Origin: Opitutales bacterium UBA5694
GTDB taxonomy: Bacteria; Verrucomicrobiota; Verrucomicrobiia; Opitutales; Opitutaceae
Assembly: GCA_002420185.1 (NCBI GenBank)
Contig: DIHO01000015.1
Coordinates: 81,488 to 145,487, forward strand
DNA length: 64,000 bases
Direction of reading: 5' to 3'
The notes beneath the pieces are model-generated. The model was not told the DNA's origin and did not search any database. It saw only the letters and a program-made list of their open reading frames with translations. Every line of letters starts with the position of its first letter. The stretch's first letter is position 1. The translations under genes were made by a program, and so were the position numbers. Below, in pieces: positions 27,173 through 36,207 of this stretch.

Positions 27173-28720
27173 TCAATCCTTCTTCAAAAGCGGCACGGTT
27201 AGGGTCGCACAGTGAATAAATCCTAGATCTGAGACCATGGAATCGCAATTAATCCAGTGAATCTTTGCTTCCGGCCAGGCAGTTCGGTAGACGCTCTCGA
27301 CCTCCCGTTCCCACTCTTTTAACGACGTGCTTTCGTCAGCATCTGATGATGTGAATTGAGGTACCAAAAACGCCTGTCGGCCGTCTTTGGTGTGTAAAAA
27401 TACACTGTTGATATAGGATCGGTAACGAGTCGCCGGTTCCGAATAACGATCAATAAAAGCGTCGAGAGGCAATTGACCGTAGTACCGTAAAACCTCATCC
27501 AGCGATTCGGGGGTACTGAGACCCGCTTTGGGCAATTCCTTTCGAATCGTCGTTAATACTGTTTTCTCAAGATCCACCAGCTGGAGATCCGTGAGCCGGT
27601 TGATCTTTTCCGTAGAGACAATTCCCTTTTCCAAGGCCACCGCCTTGACAAAAGACTGTTTGGCTTGGTTTACAATTTCCTCTCTGCCTTTGAATAGGAT
27701 GGGAGGCATCGGCATTTTGAGGAACTTGTGATCAGGAAAATGCTTGCGCAGGTAGCGTTCATTTTTGTCGATAACCGAACGAGCCCCACGGCTCAATTCA
27801 GCATGATAAGGATTGATAGCTTTTTCCGACGATTCCTTGAAATCGGGTAGCAAGATGGTTTCTTGGTCCAGAAACTTCACGATCATATCGAGGTGGGGGA
27901 CCGTTCTACCAGGTAGAGCTTCCAGAATATGCATCTGCTTTGCTCCAAAATACTGAAGAAATACGCCTTCCAGCTCGGATCGGTTGCCGCCGTTGCGAAC
28001 TAATGTTTGCCTGGAAACGAAAATGTTACCGCGACCATCGGTGATGAAGTCGCCCCCATCCATAGATACCGGGGGCCGTACGATATCGACGGGAATCTCG
28101 TATTCAAATTGAAGGAGAGCCGCGACTTCCGCTGGCATGGCGTCCCCGTGGAGGTTGAAAAAATCCCGTAATGGATCGAGCGGCTCGTCTAATTGCAGGA
28201 CCTCTTCTTCTAGCGACTTCATTGAGTCGCGATAGACCATATCGATAGTGACCAACTGGCTTTCTCTACCAAATCCAAAAACCGGCCCAAAGTCACGTGC
28301 CCATCGTAATAGCGAACGGGAATCGATAAAATGGGTTTTTTTCATAATCTCTTCCACCCGCGGGTGATGATGGAGAAGCGAAAGAAAGTGGGCGTATTCC
28401 TTGTGCTTTTGCTGCTCACAGAAAACATAAATATCCAAATAAGGCTGAGCAGCGTCCAGCACGCTGACGAAATTCCGGGCAATATCCAGATCCTCCATCG
28501 CTTCCGGAAAGGAAATACTGAGAATCAAGGCCTGCTGCGGCTCCCACTCATTCGCCAAACGGGAGAGCTCAACCGGAGGCGTGATCTGGAAAAACGTTTC
28601 CCTAATCGGAGCGGCATACGGGCACTGCACTGCCATCACGAGCGATAGTAAAAGAAACCGTAACGGCCAAGCTTTCCTCGTTGGTAGAAGCGATTCTTTC
28701 GTACTCATAAGATAATCCAT
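27173..28720 (-). CDS. Exported agmatine deiminase / peptidyl-arginine deiminase-fold protein
   Basis: A guanidino-group-modifying enzyme of 515 residues. A signal-peptide-like segment lies at about 17-36; the start may also be the ATG at 28708. Catalytic signatures are WARDFGP (140-146), SMDGGDF (D221), VPHLDM (H276, D278) and FIHCATL with the nucleophilic cysteine C504. All match the Porphyromonas-type PAD / agmatine deiminase family. About 220 residues separate the His/Asp pair from the Cys, longer than in agmatine deiminase (about 370 aa in total), with a helical insert near 300-430. It would hydrolyse a guanidinium group to ureido plus ammonia outside the cytoplasm. Substrate (free arginine, agmatine or peptide arginine) is open. 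Confidence 0.82.
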   Translation of the reverse strand: MDYLMSTKESLLPTRKAWPLRFLLLSLVMAVQCPYAAPIRETFFQITPPVELSRLANEWEPQQALILSISFPEAMEDLDIARNFVSVLDAAQPYLDIYVFCEQQKHKEYAHFLSLLHHHPRVEEIMKKTHFIDSRSLLRWARDFGPVFGFGRESQLVTIDMVYRDSMKSLEEEVLQLDEPLDPLRDFFNLHGDAMPAEVAALLQFEYEIPVDIVRPPVSMDGGDFITDGRGNIFVSRQTLVRNGGNRSELEGVFLQYFGAKQMHILEALPGRTVPHLDMIVKFLDQETILLPDFKESSEKAINPYHAELSRGARSVIDKNERYLRKHFPDHKFLKMPMPPILFKGREEIVNQAKQSFVKAVALEKGIVSTEKINRLTDLQLVDLEKTVLTTIRKELPKAGLSTPESLDEVLRYYGQLPLDAFIDRYSEPATRYRSYINSVFLHTKDGRQAFLVPQFTSSDADESTSLKEWEREVESVYRTAWPEAKIHWINCDSMVSDLGFIHCATLTVPLLKKD

Positions 28721-29025
28721 TCAAAGGATGGACCGATGGGCCAGACACGAAAAAAGAAACATTGAAGTTCCGATTTTAACATAACCCGAACGATTGCAAG
28801 CGAGATCGGGCTTCAAATTTTACCGACGATCGTCCGCAGGAGATCTTTGAGCCTAAGGATTCAGGGAAATTAGGGAGAGGAGGATAAGATTTGTACGAAT
28901 ACCATCAAGCCAATCGTAGGAGCGATTTTCGAAAGTCCTCCCTTGCGTTCGCGAAGGATGGAACACCGCGAAAAAAAACTCAAGGATCGCCCCGACGTAT
29001 CGAGGCTTCTACGTTTTAGAATTTA
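28721..29025. other. Intergenic stretch, no gene seen
   Basis: About 300 bp between the start of the deiminase gene and the terminator of the TonB receptor gene. I see no plausible reading frame and no RNA gene. It should hold the promoter of the deiminase gene, but no convincing -35/-10 pair stands out. Confidence 0.5.
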
Positions 29026-29057
29026 CAAAAAAGACCCTCGTCGTTAAACGAGGGTCT
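29026..29057 (-). terminator. Rho-independent terminator of the TonB receptor gene
   Basis: On the minus strand AGACCCTCGT pairs with ACGAGGGTCT across a six-base loop (29032-29041 with 29048-29057), followed by a run of six T. It begins 26 bp after the receptor's stop codon. Stem of 10 perfect base pairs. Confidence 0.9.
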
Positions 29058-29082
29058 CGAAAGTTATGTTTGATTTATCCGA

Positions 29083-32000
29083 CTAGAAGCGAAAGGTGTT
29101 CGTCAGGAACCACTGTTGCTCAACTGGGATACGAACAAAAGTGACAGATCCGTCCGGATTGAACTCAATCGGAATGTCCTCGTCACCGTTCTTGCGGTAG
29201 ACGTTACGACCATTCAACTGGATGATCCAGTCCGCCTTACCGTTCATGATAGGACGGCTGTAGCGGGCGAAAACGTCACCATTGATATCATCAGGACCAA
29301 ACCAAGGGCTGGTAATGTCAGGAAGGACATTACCCGACTCATCGAGTAGGTTTGGGTAACCACCGGCCACCTTATCCTGATACCGCAAGCTTCCACCAAC
29401 TTGAATACCCTTAAGGGGACCGTCTAGGAAGTCGTAGCGACCCGTCATATTGACTCGCCACTCCCGTTGTTCGGGCAATTGAGTGCCATCAAGGGACTTG
29501 GCAAGGATAATTCGGTTGAGTGCGTTGTTCTGGAATCGCTGACCGATCTGGTCAGACTCACGCTGGAACGGAGAACCACGCAACTCCCAGAGACTGTAGC
29601 CGAACGGTCCTATAGGACGCTTCAGTCTTTCAGCCTGCTCGAAAGCGAGGTCATACGCAACCGGAGCCGTGTTGGAAGTAACTGTCGTTTGCTGGGCCAC
29701 ATTGAGTGACAGCGTGAAGTTCTTGGTCACTTGTCCTACAAGGTCGACTTCCTTACCCTTCGAAACGAAATCGCGGGTTGAGTTCAGACCTGGTTGCGGA
29801 TCAGACAAATCCACTCGCTCGCCGCTTTCAAGGGTCTCTACACGGTGGTTTCTGAGAGCTTGGAGCTCGGGAACCACGGCATCTTGAATCGCTTTATAGT
29901 AATCCTCGTACGATGCTGCTCCGATAAGGTCTGCACCCGTACCGCTGAGACGCTGGCGATTGTCCGGAACGGTGTCTGGCTTTTTGGCCGCGTCACTCGT
30001 AGAGGGATCACCTGCCGTGTAACTACCGGGGTTCGCGAAAAAGTCCGCGTAGTTCCCAGTTACATTCGGATCAGGCGAGTAGCCGTCTGGAAACAGGTTG
30101 GTAGACGGGTCGTTCTCCGCCGATGTGATACGGTCGAGGTAGAAGCCAATACGTCCACCGATATTGCTCAGACCTCCGTTGAGGTTCGTACGGTCGTTGT
30201 TCAGGGCAGTCTCAAACTCGTTGTAACGTACCGAAAGGCGGCCTTCCAGGAACGTCATCTGTATACCCTTCTCTTCCGTGACTCCTAGTGGAGGAGGCAA
30301 CGGCTGGTTGAGAAGGTTAACCGATACACCTGCGGGCTGGAAACTATCTGCCTCGTAGTAGTGAGCCTGTAAGTCCATTCCAAAGGGAAGCTCAAAGAGA
30401 TACTCCTCTGGGAATTTTACGACCAAGCTCTTCGTACTCGTATCCCCCGAATTGATACTGTCAGGTACGTCCGGGAAATAAAGCAGGTCCGCATTATACG
30501 TTCCGTCTACCTCGTTGATACCAGGCAAGTCTAGACGAAGTGCTCCATCCCGTCCTGCCGCACCGTAGCCGCCGGGATTCGGTGCAAGGTACGCATCCTG
30601 CGTGTCCGAACGCTCAGCGTATAAAGCAACGATGTTTCCGCCAAGGAAGGTGCTCTGCAAGCTCCAAGCCTCAGACTCCAGCCGACTTTTGTTGTAGGTG
30701 GCTGGGCCCTCATTCTCGATGATGCGCCAGATTGCCTGCTTGTCCGTCTTCGCTTGGTTGTCGAAATACCAGATGCCGTACTCGTCCCCAATCTTTGGAA
30801 ACGGAGTTTGGAGAACACCGGTGATGCGAACCTCCTCCGGGCTCGCAAAGCTACGAACGTCCGGCCCCATGTAAACCTGTGTCTTGACGATACGACGGAA
30901 ATTGTCGCTCAGACCGTTGGAAATGTAAGCACTACCAGGCCAATCGCTGTTGTCAGCCCACCAAGATCCGCGGACCTGCCGGGCCAGGTTGACATTTTCG
31001 CGTTCCTCATAGAGCCCTGTGAACGTGTGCTTGCCCAGAAACTTGGCCCAGCTGTCATTTTGCATGATGTTCTGGAAGTCCACCGTCGCGAAAGTAGTCG
31101 CACGGAACGTGTCCTGCTCGTTGACCCTAGTTTTCGAGAAATTGTCGTTCCAGCGGACAACCGGACGGCCCAAGTTCTCGTTGAACAAACGGTCGGGAAC
31201 CCCGTCGAAATCAGAATCACCTGGCGAGAGGTTCTCGCTGAGGTCAATCTTGATCGCTTTGCGGTCGCCTTGGTCGAAGGGTGTGAACTCGAACTGGTCA
31301 CGGGTCTGAGTGTCGAACGCCAACTCGATACCCGCGCTGCCGTTGAACAACTCCTGCACCAAGAACACCTGGTTCATGTCGAAATCGGTCACAATCTCGT
31401 TCGTTGTTCCCATGAACATTTTGTTGTGGTAATCGAAAACGTTCCGGTCTCTAAGGGACTTGGAAGTGAAGCCAGTTCCGCCGGTAGCTGCTTTGCTCCA
31501 CTGAACATCCTGCGTAGCGAAGCCTCTCGGACGCCAGCGACCCATGATGCCCTGTATGCCGAAGCCGCCCAATGCTCCGCTCAATTCGGGATCGTTGTCC
31601 CAACCGGGGACCTGATCCATTGGCGAATTGAAATTGATGGCTGGGAAGAGGAAGTAAGGTGTCGAGCTGACTTGATTATCTCGTCCTCCCTGATTGGTAC
31701 CTCCCAGGGGATTGCCCCGCTTAAAGCGATCAATCGTCGTACGGGGAATAAACTGGCCTTCCAAGGCAATGAACTCCTCTCGAGTGCCATCCCACGCGGC
31801 TGGAATGGTCTCGATGCCGGAGTCTAGGAGAGCCCTTACATTGGCCTGCGATAAGGCCCCGTTATCGATGTCATCTAAGTCCGTTCCAGGAACACTCAGG
31901 ATAGCATTAATCTCCTCCTGAGTTCCCAAGCCGTTCCACCAAGAAGAGAAGTCGTCATTCGGAGGAACCACATCGGGCGGGTTCGAATCTATCTTGCCAT

Positions 32001-32799
32001 GTTCGTAGCTACCGCGAACCGACGTGCGGCCCAGCCAGTTTGAATTCTCGTTCTTAAAAAGCGTTGCTTCCCAGGCCACGTATAACCGGGTGTCATCTGT
32101 AAAGGCAGGTCTCTGTTTGTACTTCTGCTCCTCACGCAAGCCTGCTATACGAACCGCTAGTCGATCGTCCACCAAGGTGCGAGCAATGTCGAAGGTACCT
32201 CGCATCGAACCGCGATGGTCGAAGCGGAAAGCCACTTCTGTGCTGTCCTGTCCGATGTAAGCTCGTTTTAAGCCGTTGTTGATCACGCCACCAGGAGATC
32301 CCAATCCAAAAAGAATCGAATTAGGTCCACGGTTGACCGTTACGCGAGACGTGTTGTAGGCGTCGAACGGAATGTCCGTCTGGAAGTAGTCGCGGGTCAA
32401 GTTAGCACTGACCAAACCGCGAACACGCTGTCCACGCTGTGGATTTACGCGGGACTCGACTGTACCGTTGTCACCTGGAGTATCAGTATTGGAGAAGTTA
32501 CCAAGAACCCCGCCGACTTCCATGTTCCCCACGAACTGGAGCAACGACTCACCATCCGTCGCACCAGTGTCCTGCATGAACTCTTCGGTGATGACCGCGA
32601 TGGACGCACCCAAGTCTCCGATGTTGGACCGGACGCGCGAACCCGCGAGGGTTGTTGTGGCACGATAGCCTACGTCCTCAGCAGCATCAACCGCGAATGG
32701 GGACAACTCGATAACCTCATTATCGTCCTGGGCTTGCAGAAACAAGCCCGTTGTTAAAAAGCCAACTAAAGCCAGCCTAGTCATATTCATTTTCATCAT
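29083..32799 (-). CDS. Large TonB-dependent outer-membrane receptor
   Basis: About 1238 residues. I take the ATG at 32799, giving a clean signal peptide MMKMNMTRLALVGFLTTGLFL; an upstream ATG at 32868 would add 23 unlikely residues. After cleavage comes VIELSPFAVDAAEDVGYRATTTLAGSR, the N-terminal motif of Opitutae-type receptors, followed by the plug (IGDLGASIAVITEEF, VNRGPNSILFGLGSPGGVIN). A long beta-barrel follows and the chain ends in phenylalanine (TNTFRF), as outer-membrane barrels do. It imports an unknown ligand with TonB-ExbBD energy. No SusD-like partner is present. The length, well over the usual 700-1000, comes from long extracellular loops. Confidence 0.93.
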   Translation of the reverse strand: MMKMNMTRLALVGFLTTGLFLQAQDDNEVIELSPFAVDAAEDVGYRATTTLAGSRVRSNIGDLGASIAVITEEFMQDTGATDGESLLQFVGNMEVGGVLGNFSNTDTPGDNGTVESRVNPQRGQRVRGLVSANLTRDYFQTDIPFDAYNTSRVTVNRGPNSILFGLGSPGGVINNGLKRAYIGQDSTEVAFRFDHRGSMRGTFDIARTLVDDRLAVRIAGLREEQKYKQRPAFTDDTRLYVAWEATLFKNENSNWLGRTSVRGSYEHGKIDSNPPDVVPPNDDFSSWWNGLGTQEEINAILSVPGTDLDDIDNGALSQANVRALLDSGIETIPAAWDGTREEFIALEGQFIPRTTIDRFKRGNPLGGTNQGGRDNQVSSTPYFLFPAINFNSPMDQVPGWDNDPELSGALGGFGIQGIMGRWRPRGFATQDVQWSKAATGGTGFTSKSLRDRNVFDYHNKMFMGTTNEIVTDFDMNQVFLVQELFNGSAGIELAFDTQTRDQFEFTPFDQGDRKAIKIDLSENLSPGDSDFDGVPDRLFNENLGRPVVRWNDNFSKTRVNEQDTFRATTFATVDFQNIMQNDSWAKFLGKHTFTGLYEERENVNLARQVRGSWWADNSDWPGSAYISNGLSDNFRRIVKTQVYMGPDVRSFASPEEVRITGVLQTPFPKIGDEYGIWYFDNQAKTDKQAIWRIIENEGPATYNKSRLESEAWSLQSTFLGGNIVALYAERSDTQDAYLAPNPGGYGAAGRDGALRLDLPGINEVDGTYNADLLYFPDVPDSINSGDTSTKSLVVKFPEEYLFELPFGMDLQAHYYEADSFQPAGVSVNLLNQPLPPPLGVTEEKGIQMTFLEGRLSVRYNEFETALNNDRTNLNGGLSNIGGRIGFYLDRITSAENDPSTNLFPDGYSPDPNVTGNYADFFANPGSYTAGDPSTSDAAKKPDTVPDNRQRLSGTGADLIGAASYEDYYKAIQDAVVPELQALRNHRVETLESGERVDLSDPQPGLNSTRDFVSKGKEVDLVGQVTKNFTLSLNVAQQTTVTSNTAPVAYDLAFEQAERLKRPIGPFGYSLWELRGSPFQRESDQIGQRFQNNALNRIILAKSLDGTQLPEQREWRVNMTGRYDFLDGPLKGIQVGGSLRYQDKVAGGYPNLLDESGNVLPDITSPWFGPDDINGDVFARYSRPIMNGKADWIIQLNGRNVYRKNGDEDIPIEFNPDGSVTFVRIPVEQQWFLTNTFRF

Positions 32800-33388
32800 A
32801 TTGGTAGTTATTCGTTTATCTGGATGAGCCCCCTTTAAAACACGGATCGAGACAGCCAGTTCGGTCATACAATGACCCAGTGAAGCTGCTCCCCTAGTTT
32901 ACAGGGAAAGTTATTTTTGGTTAATTTGTATAGAATACAGGGGTGTTAGATTTAAAAAACAGAAAAGCAGGAGCCTGTAAAAGCATCCAACTCTTTTGGA
33001 GAGCTTTTAAGAATTTCGTTCTGGCAAGCCAAAAGCCATTGTTGCTTAAGGTGTTACCCGAACTTTGTTGGCCAAGCTTAACACGGGGTTAGGGTGAAAA
33101 TTCTGTCGTTATGGAGCATTGATACATTCGATGGAACTATCTGACACTCCTTACGTCAAGCCAAAGTTATTGCCAGAAATTCGCCTATACTATGTTTTTC
33201 TTTCAAAATGTGTCCGGCATGTCTAGATCCCGTTCGTAAAAGAGAATAGCTTAGCCCCAAACACCATTGACGCAGCATTTTAAAAGTCTGACCGGGTTAA
33301 ATCCATTCTTACCTCACAGCGTCCATTCGGGTTTACTGCACAATTTCGGATCGCCGATCAGGGCGACCGCTCTTATCAACGGACTCAT

Positions 33389-33490
33389 TTACGGGGCCAA
33401 CTCGATGGCGCTGTCGTCGTCTTGATACAGTACGAATCGACCCGAAGATAAAAGGCTAGCGAGTCCCAGCCAGGTTATATTAATTTTCAT
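33389..33490 (-). pseudogene. 5' stub of a second TonB-dependent receptor gene
   Basis: ATG at 33490 opens a 33-codon frame, MKINITWLGLASLLSSGRFV then QDDDSAIELAP, ending at TAA 33389-33391. It aligns along its length with the signal peptide and the QDDNEVIELSPF region of the intact receptor at 29083-32799. No plug or barrel sequence follows. This is a truncated paralogue or the scar of a deletion. The bases 32800-33388 on either side otherwise show nothing I can support. Confidence 0.7.
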
Positions 33491-34105
33491 CGTAGTGGTG
33501 TTTTCTAGCTTGGTTTTGTCGAAACGCGTTTAACTAATAAAACTAGAAGTGTTTCTTTCAAGAAATGGGACGAGGATAGTCGCTATGAATTATTGACAAA
33601 AAAAATGAATCCCTTTCCCACTTTGAAGAGCATTGGATCGATTCCACCAATACCTGTAAGTAGATCATTGATGATTGAACAGATCACCCAAAACCTAGGC
33701 GATCACGACGCTATCTTCTTGTCTGAGATGGAATCCGCTTTCGATCTACTAAACATCTTCGACTGCATCGGATTCAATATCCTTAAGGAAGTAAAAGTGA
33801 TCAGTTTGGACGGCACATTCGAAGAACCAAAGAACATGGTGCAAGCCAGCATGCGATAGGAAGAAATTCGAGTTAATCGCGACGATCTCCGCCGATTAAT
33901 TACGGCTCCTTTGCACTGAAAAGCCACCGCAACGAAGACGGAATAAAAGAAAAAGATCATTGGGCTTACGCAAATTGTCCTACGGGAATCGGTCTGGGAC
34001 TTCCTCTTCATGATACTCATGCTTCCTCTTCAACCGCGAACACCACCTTGGAATCTTGTGGACGTCCGGTTCGACCTAGTTAATCCTCGACTACTCTAAC
34101 TAAAT
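33491..34105. other. Intergenic stretch, no supported gene
   Basis: About 600 bp between the TonB stub and the next sulfatase. Open frames exist on both strands (for example 88 codons at 33593-33859 plus), but they have no recognisable domain, no clear ribosome-binding site and overlap each other. It may be remnant DNA from the same deletion that left the stub. Confidence 0.4.
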
Positions 34106-35974
34106 ATGAAACCAATTTTTGCTCTCCTCACCCGATTTCTATTATTAACGGTTGGCTTAGCCGCTTCGGCTGTCGATCGGCCCAACATCCTTTGGATTAC
34201 GAGCGAAGACAATAGCCCGGATTACCTCGGGTGCTACGGCGACCCACATGGGAAGACACCCAACATTGATAGTCTCGCGGCTAACGGCATTTTATACAAG
34301 CACGCCTACGCTAACGGAGCCGTTTGCGGTCCCGCTCGCACGGTACTCATCACGGGAATGTATCCACCCACCTTCGGCGGGGAGCACATGCGTAGCCAAG
34401 CATCGCTTCCCTCGCATGTGAAGATCTATCCGCAATATCTGAAAGACGCGGGATACTATGTAACCAACAACAGCAAGAAGGACTACAACATAGACCAAAA
34501 TACGCCAGGATGGGACGAAAGCAGCCGCAATGCCCACTGGAAAAACCGACCGAAAGGGAAGCCCTTTTTTGCCATTTTCAATAGTGGCCTGACTCACGAG
34601 AGCTCGCTCCATCCATCTCGTCATACGGTGAAACCCGGAATCCCGCTAAACCAAGTTCGCGTCCCCGCCTACCTTCCGGATACTAAAACGGTACGCGATC
34701 GGATCGCTTCGTATTACACGCGGATTCAGGAGATGGATAGTTTCGTCGCTAAGCAGCTTAAAGATCTGGAGGATGCCGGTCTTGCGGAAGATACCATCGT
34801 TTTCTACTATTCAGACCATGGCGGTATCATGCCTCGCAGCAAACGCTTCGTTTACGACAGTGGCACGCACGTACCCCTCGTCGTACGGTTCCCCAAAAAA
34901 TGGGCCCACCTTTCGCCTCATAAACCCGGCACCCAAACCGATGAACGGGTAGGGTTTGTCGACTTCGCTCCTACCATACTCAGCCTGATAGGAGCAGACA
35001 TTCCCGTTCACATGCAGGGCCGGGCGTTTCTTGGGGAAAAAACGTCCCCAGCACCTAAATACGCCCACACATTTCGAGCCCGAGCCGACGAGAGAATCGA
35101 TTTCAAACGCGGCGTGACCGATGGCCGCTATAACTACATCCGCAACTACCTCGCCTACCTTCCAACTGGACAGCACGTCAACTACCTCTGGGACAACCCT
35201 GCCACCGGAGAATGGGAAGCATTATTCAAACAGGGTAAAACAACCGCCGCCCAAAGCGCGTTCTTTCTGCCGGCTCCACTCGAGGAGCTTTTCGACCTCG
35301 AAGCCGACCCCGACGAAGTCAACAACCTTGCCAATGACCCCAAGTATCGCGAAGTCCTGCTACGCATGCGAGAGGCCAACCGAGACCATCTTCTCACAAC
35401 TCGCGATACGGGATTTATCCCCGAAGCACTGCTTGTTGAATGGAGTCGAGGCTCTGGGAAGACACCCTACGACATCGCTCGAGACGATCTACAATATCCA
35501 CTCGCGGAGATCATGGACGCCGCCGACGCCCTGCTCGATCGGGGAGACAAAGTGCTTCCAAAATTGACCCGTTTGCTCGGGAACAAGAATCCAATTATCC
35601 AATACTGGGCCTTGATAAACTGCATGGTATTGAAAACTGAAGACGAGAAAGCAACCCGGCGCATACAAGCGTTGACTCGGAGCCCGATCGCCTCCATCCG
35701 TATCGCTGCTTCCGAGCACTTGGCTCGACTCGGGAAAAAAGATCCTCGTCCAGTTCTGAACGAAGTCTTGCTAAACAATTCCAACGTCATGGCTCGGCTT
35801 CAGGCCATCAACGCCCTGGACCACGTAAGCGAAGCCTATCCCTACGATCAAAGTGTATTCAGAAAGTCAGCTGCTATCTGGCCTTCGGAAGCTGATGAAT
35901 TGACCGCAGTCGATTGGATGGGCCGCTACAAAGCCTACGACGTCCGGGTGATGGAGTTCCTGGAATCGAAATAG
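34106..35974 (+). CDS. Secreted sulfatase with C-terminal HEAT-like repeats (heparan N-sulfatase-like)
   Basis: A 622-residue sulfatase with signal peptide ending near GLAASAV. It has RPNILWITSEDNSPDYLGCYGD, the maturation site VCGPARTVLITGMYP (C-x-P-x-R with Ala at the fourth position), and FYYSDHGGIMPRSKRF. The catalytic block is of the type annotated as heparan N-sulfatase-like in Planctomycetes and Verrucomicrobia. Residues about 480-610 form helical repeats (LTRLLGNKNPIIQYWALINC; RIAASEHLARLGKKDPRPV), HEAT-like and probably for protein contact. Not part of an obvious operon; the next gene is convergent. Confidence 0.9.
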   Translation: MKPIFALLTRFLLLTVGLAASAVDRPNILWITSEDNSPDYLGCYGDPHGKTPNIDSLAANGILYKHAYANGAVCGPARTVLITGMYPPTFGGEHMRSQASLPSHVKIYPQYLKDAGYYVTNNSKKDYNIDQNTPGWDESSRNAHWKNRPKGKPFFAIFNSGLTHESSLHPSRHTVKPGIPLNQVRVPAYLPDTKTVRDRIASYYTRIQEMDSFVAKQLKDLEDAGLAEDTIVFYYSDHGGIMPRSKRFVYDSGTHVPLVVRFPKKWAHLSPHKPGTQTDERVGFVDFAPTILSLIGADIPVHMQGRAFLGEKTSPAPKYAHTFRARADERIDFKRGVTDGRYNYIRNYLAYLPTGQHVNYLWDNPATGEWEALFKQGKTTAAQSAFFLPAPLEELFDLEADPDEVNNLANDPKYREVLLRMREANRDHLLTTRDTGFIPEALLVEWSRGSGKTPYDIARDDLQYPLAEIMDAADALLDRGDKVLPKLTRLLGNKNPIIQYWALINCMVLKTEDEKATRRIQALTRSPIASIRIAASEHLARLGKKDPRPVLNEVLLNNSNVMARLQAINALDHVSEAYPYDQSVFRKSAAIWPSEADELTAVDWMGRYKAYDVRVMEFLESK

Positions 35975-35985
35975 GGGGTTTGGGC

Positions 35986-36010
35986 AGCGGGCGATCTCCG
36001 ATAGCCCGCT
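35986..36010 (+). repeat. Hairpin-type short dispersed repeat, copy 2
   Basis: AGCGGGC (35986-35992) pairs with GCCCGCT (36004-36010), and inside it ATC pairs with GAT around a three-base loop. It begins 12 bp after the sulfatase stop and has no T-tract. The copy at 6925-6952 shares most of its sequence, and half-copies (CGCCCGCTA) occur at about 42605 and 42790. It may act as a transcript-end structure for the convergent gene pair. Confidence 0.5.
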
Positions 36011-36207
36011 ACCAGATTCGACATCGAACCAAGCTCCACCGGATATACCCAAAGATAATAATGGTTCGAAAGTAGGGCTGGACGGGGGCGCGAACCGCGT
36101 TGTCCTGATTTTCTTACGCAACAAACTGGGAGAGTGCTTGTGGCATTCGGCTTTCCGACGGACTGAGAACAGTCTCGCCCTCTCATTAAAGCGGAATTAA
36201 AGGTTCC

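Noticed and set aside
30754..31827. 357-codon plus-strand open frame
   Set aside because: Lies wholly antisense to the TonB receptor gene, has no recognisable domain and follows the codon structure of the opposite strand.
33593..33859. 88-codon plus-strand open frame
   Set aside because: No domain, no clear ribosome-binding site, overlapped by an equally long minus frame; kept only as a note in the gap entry.
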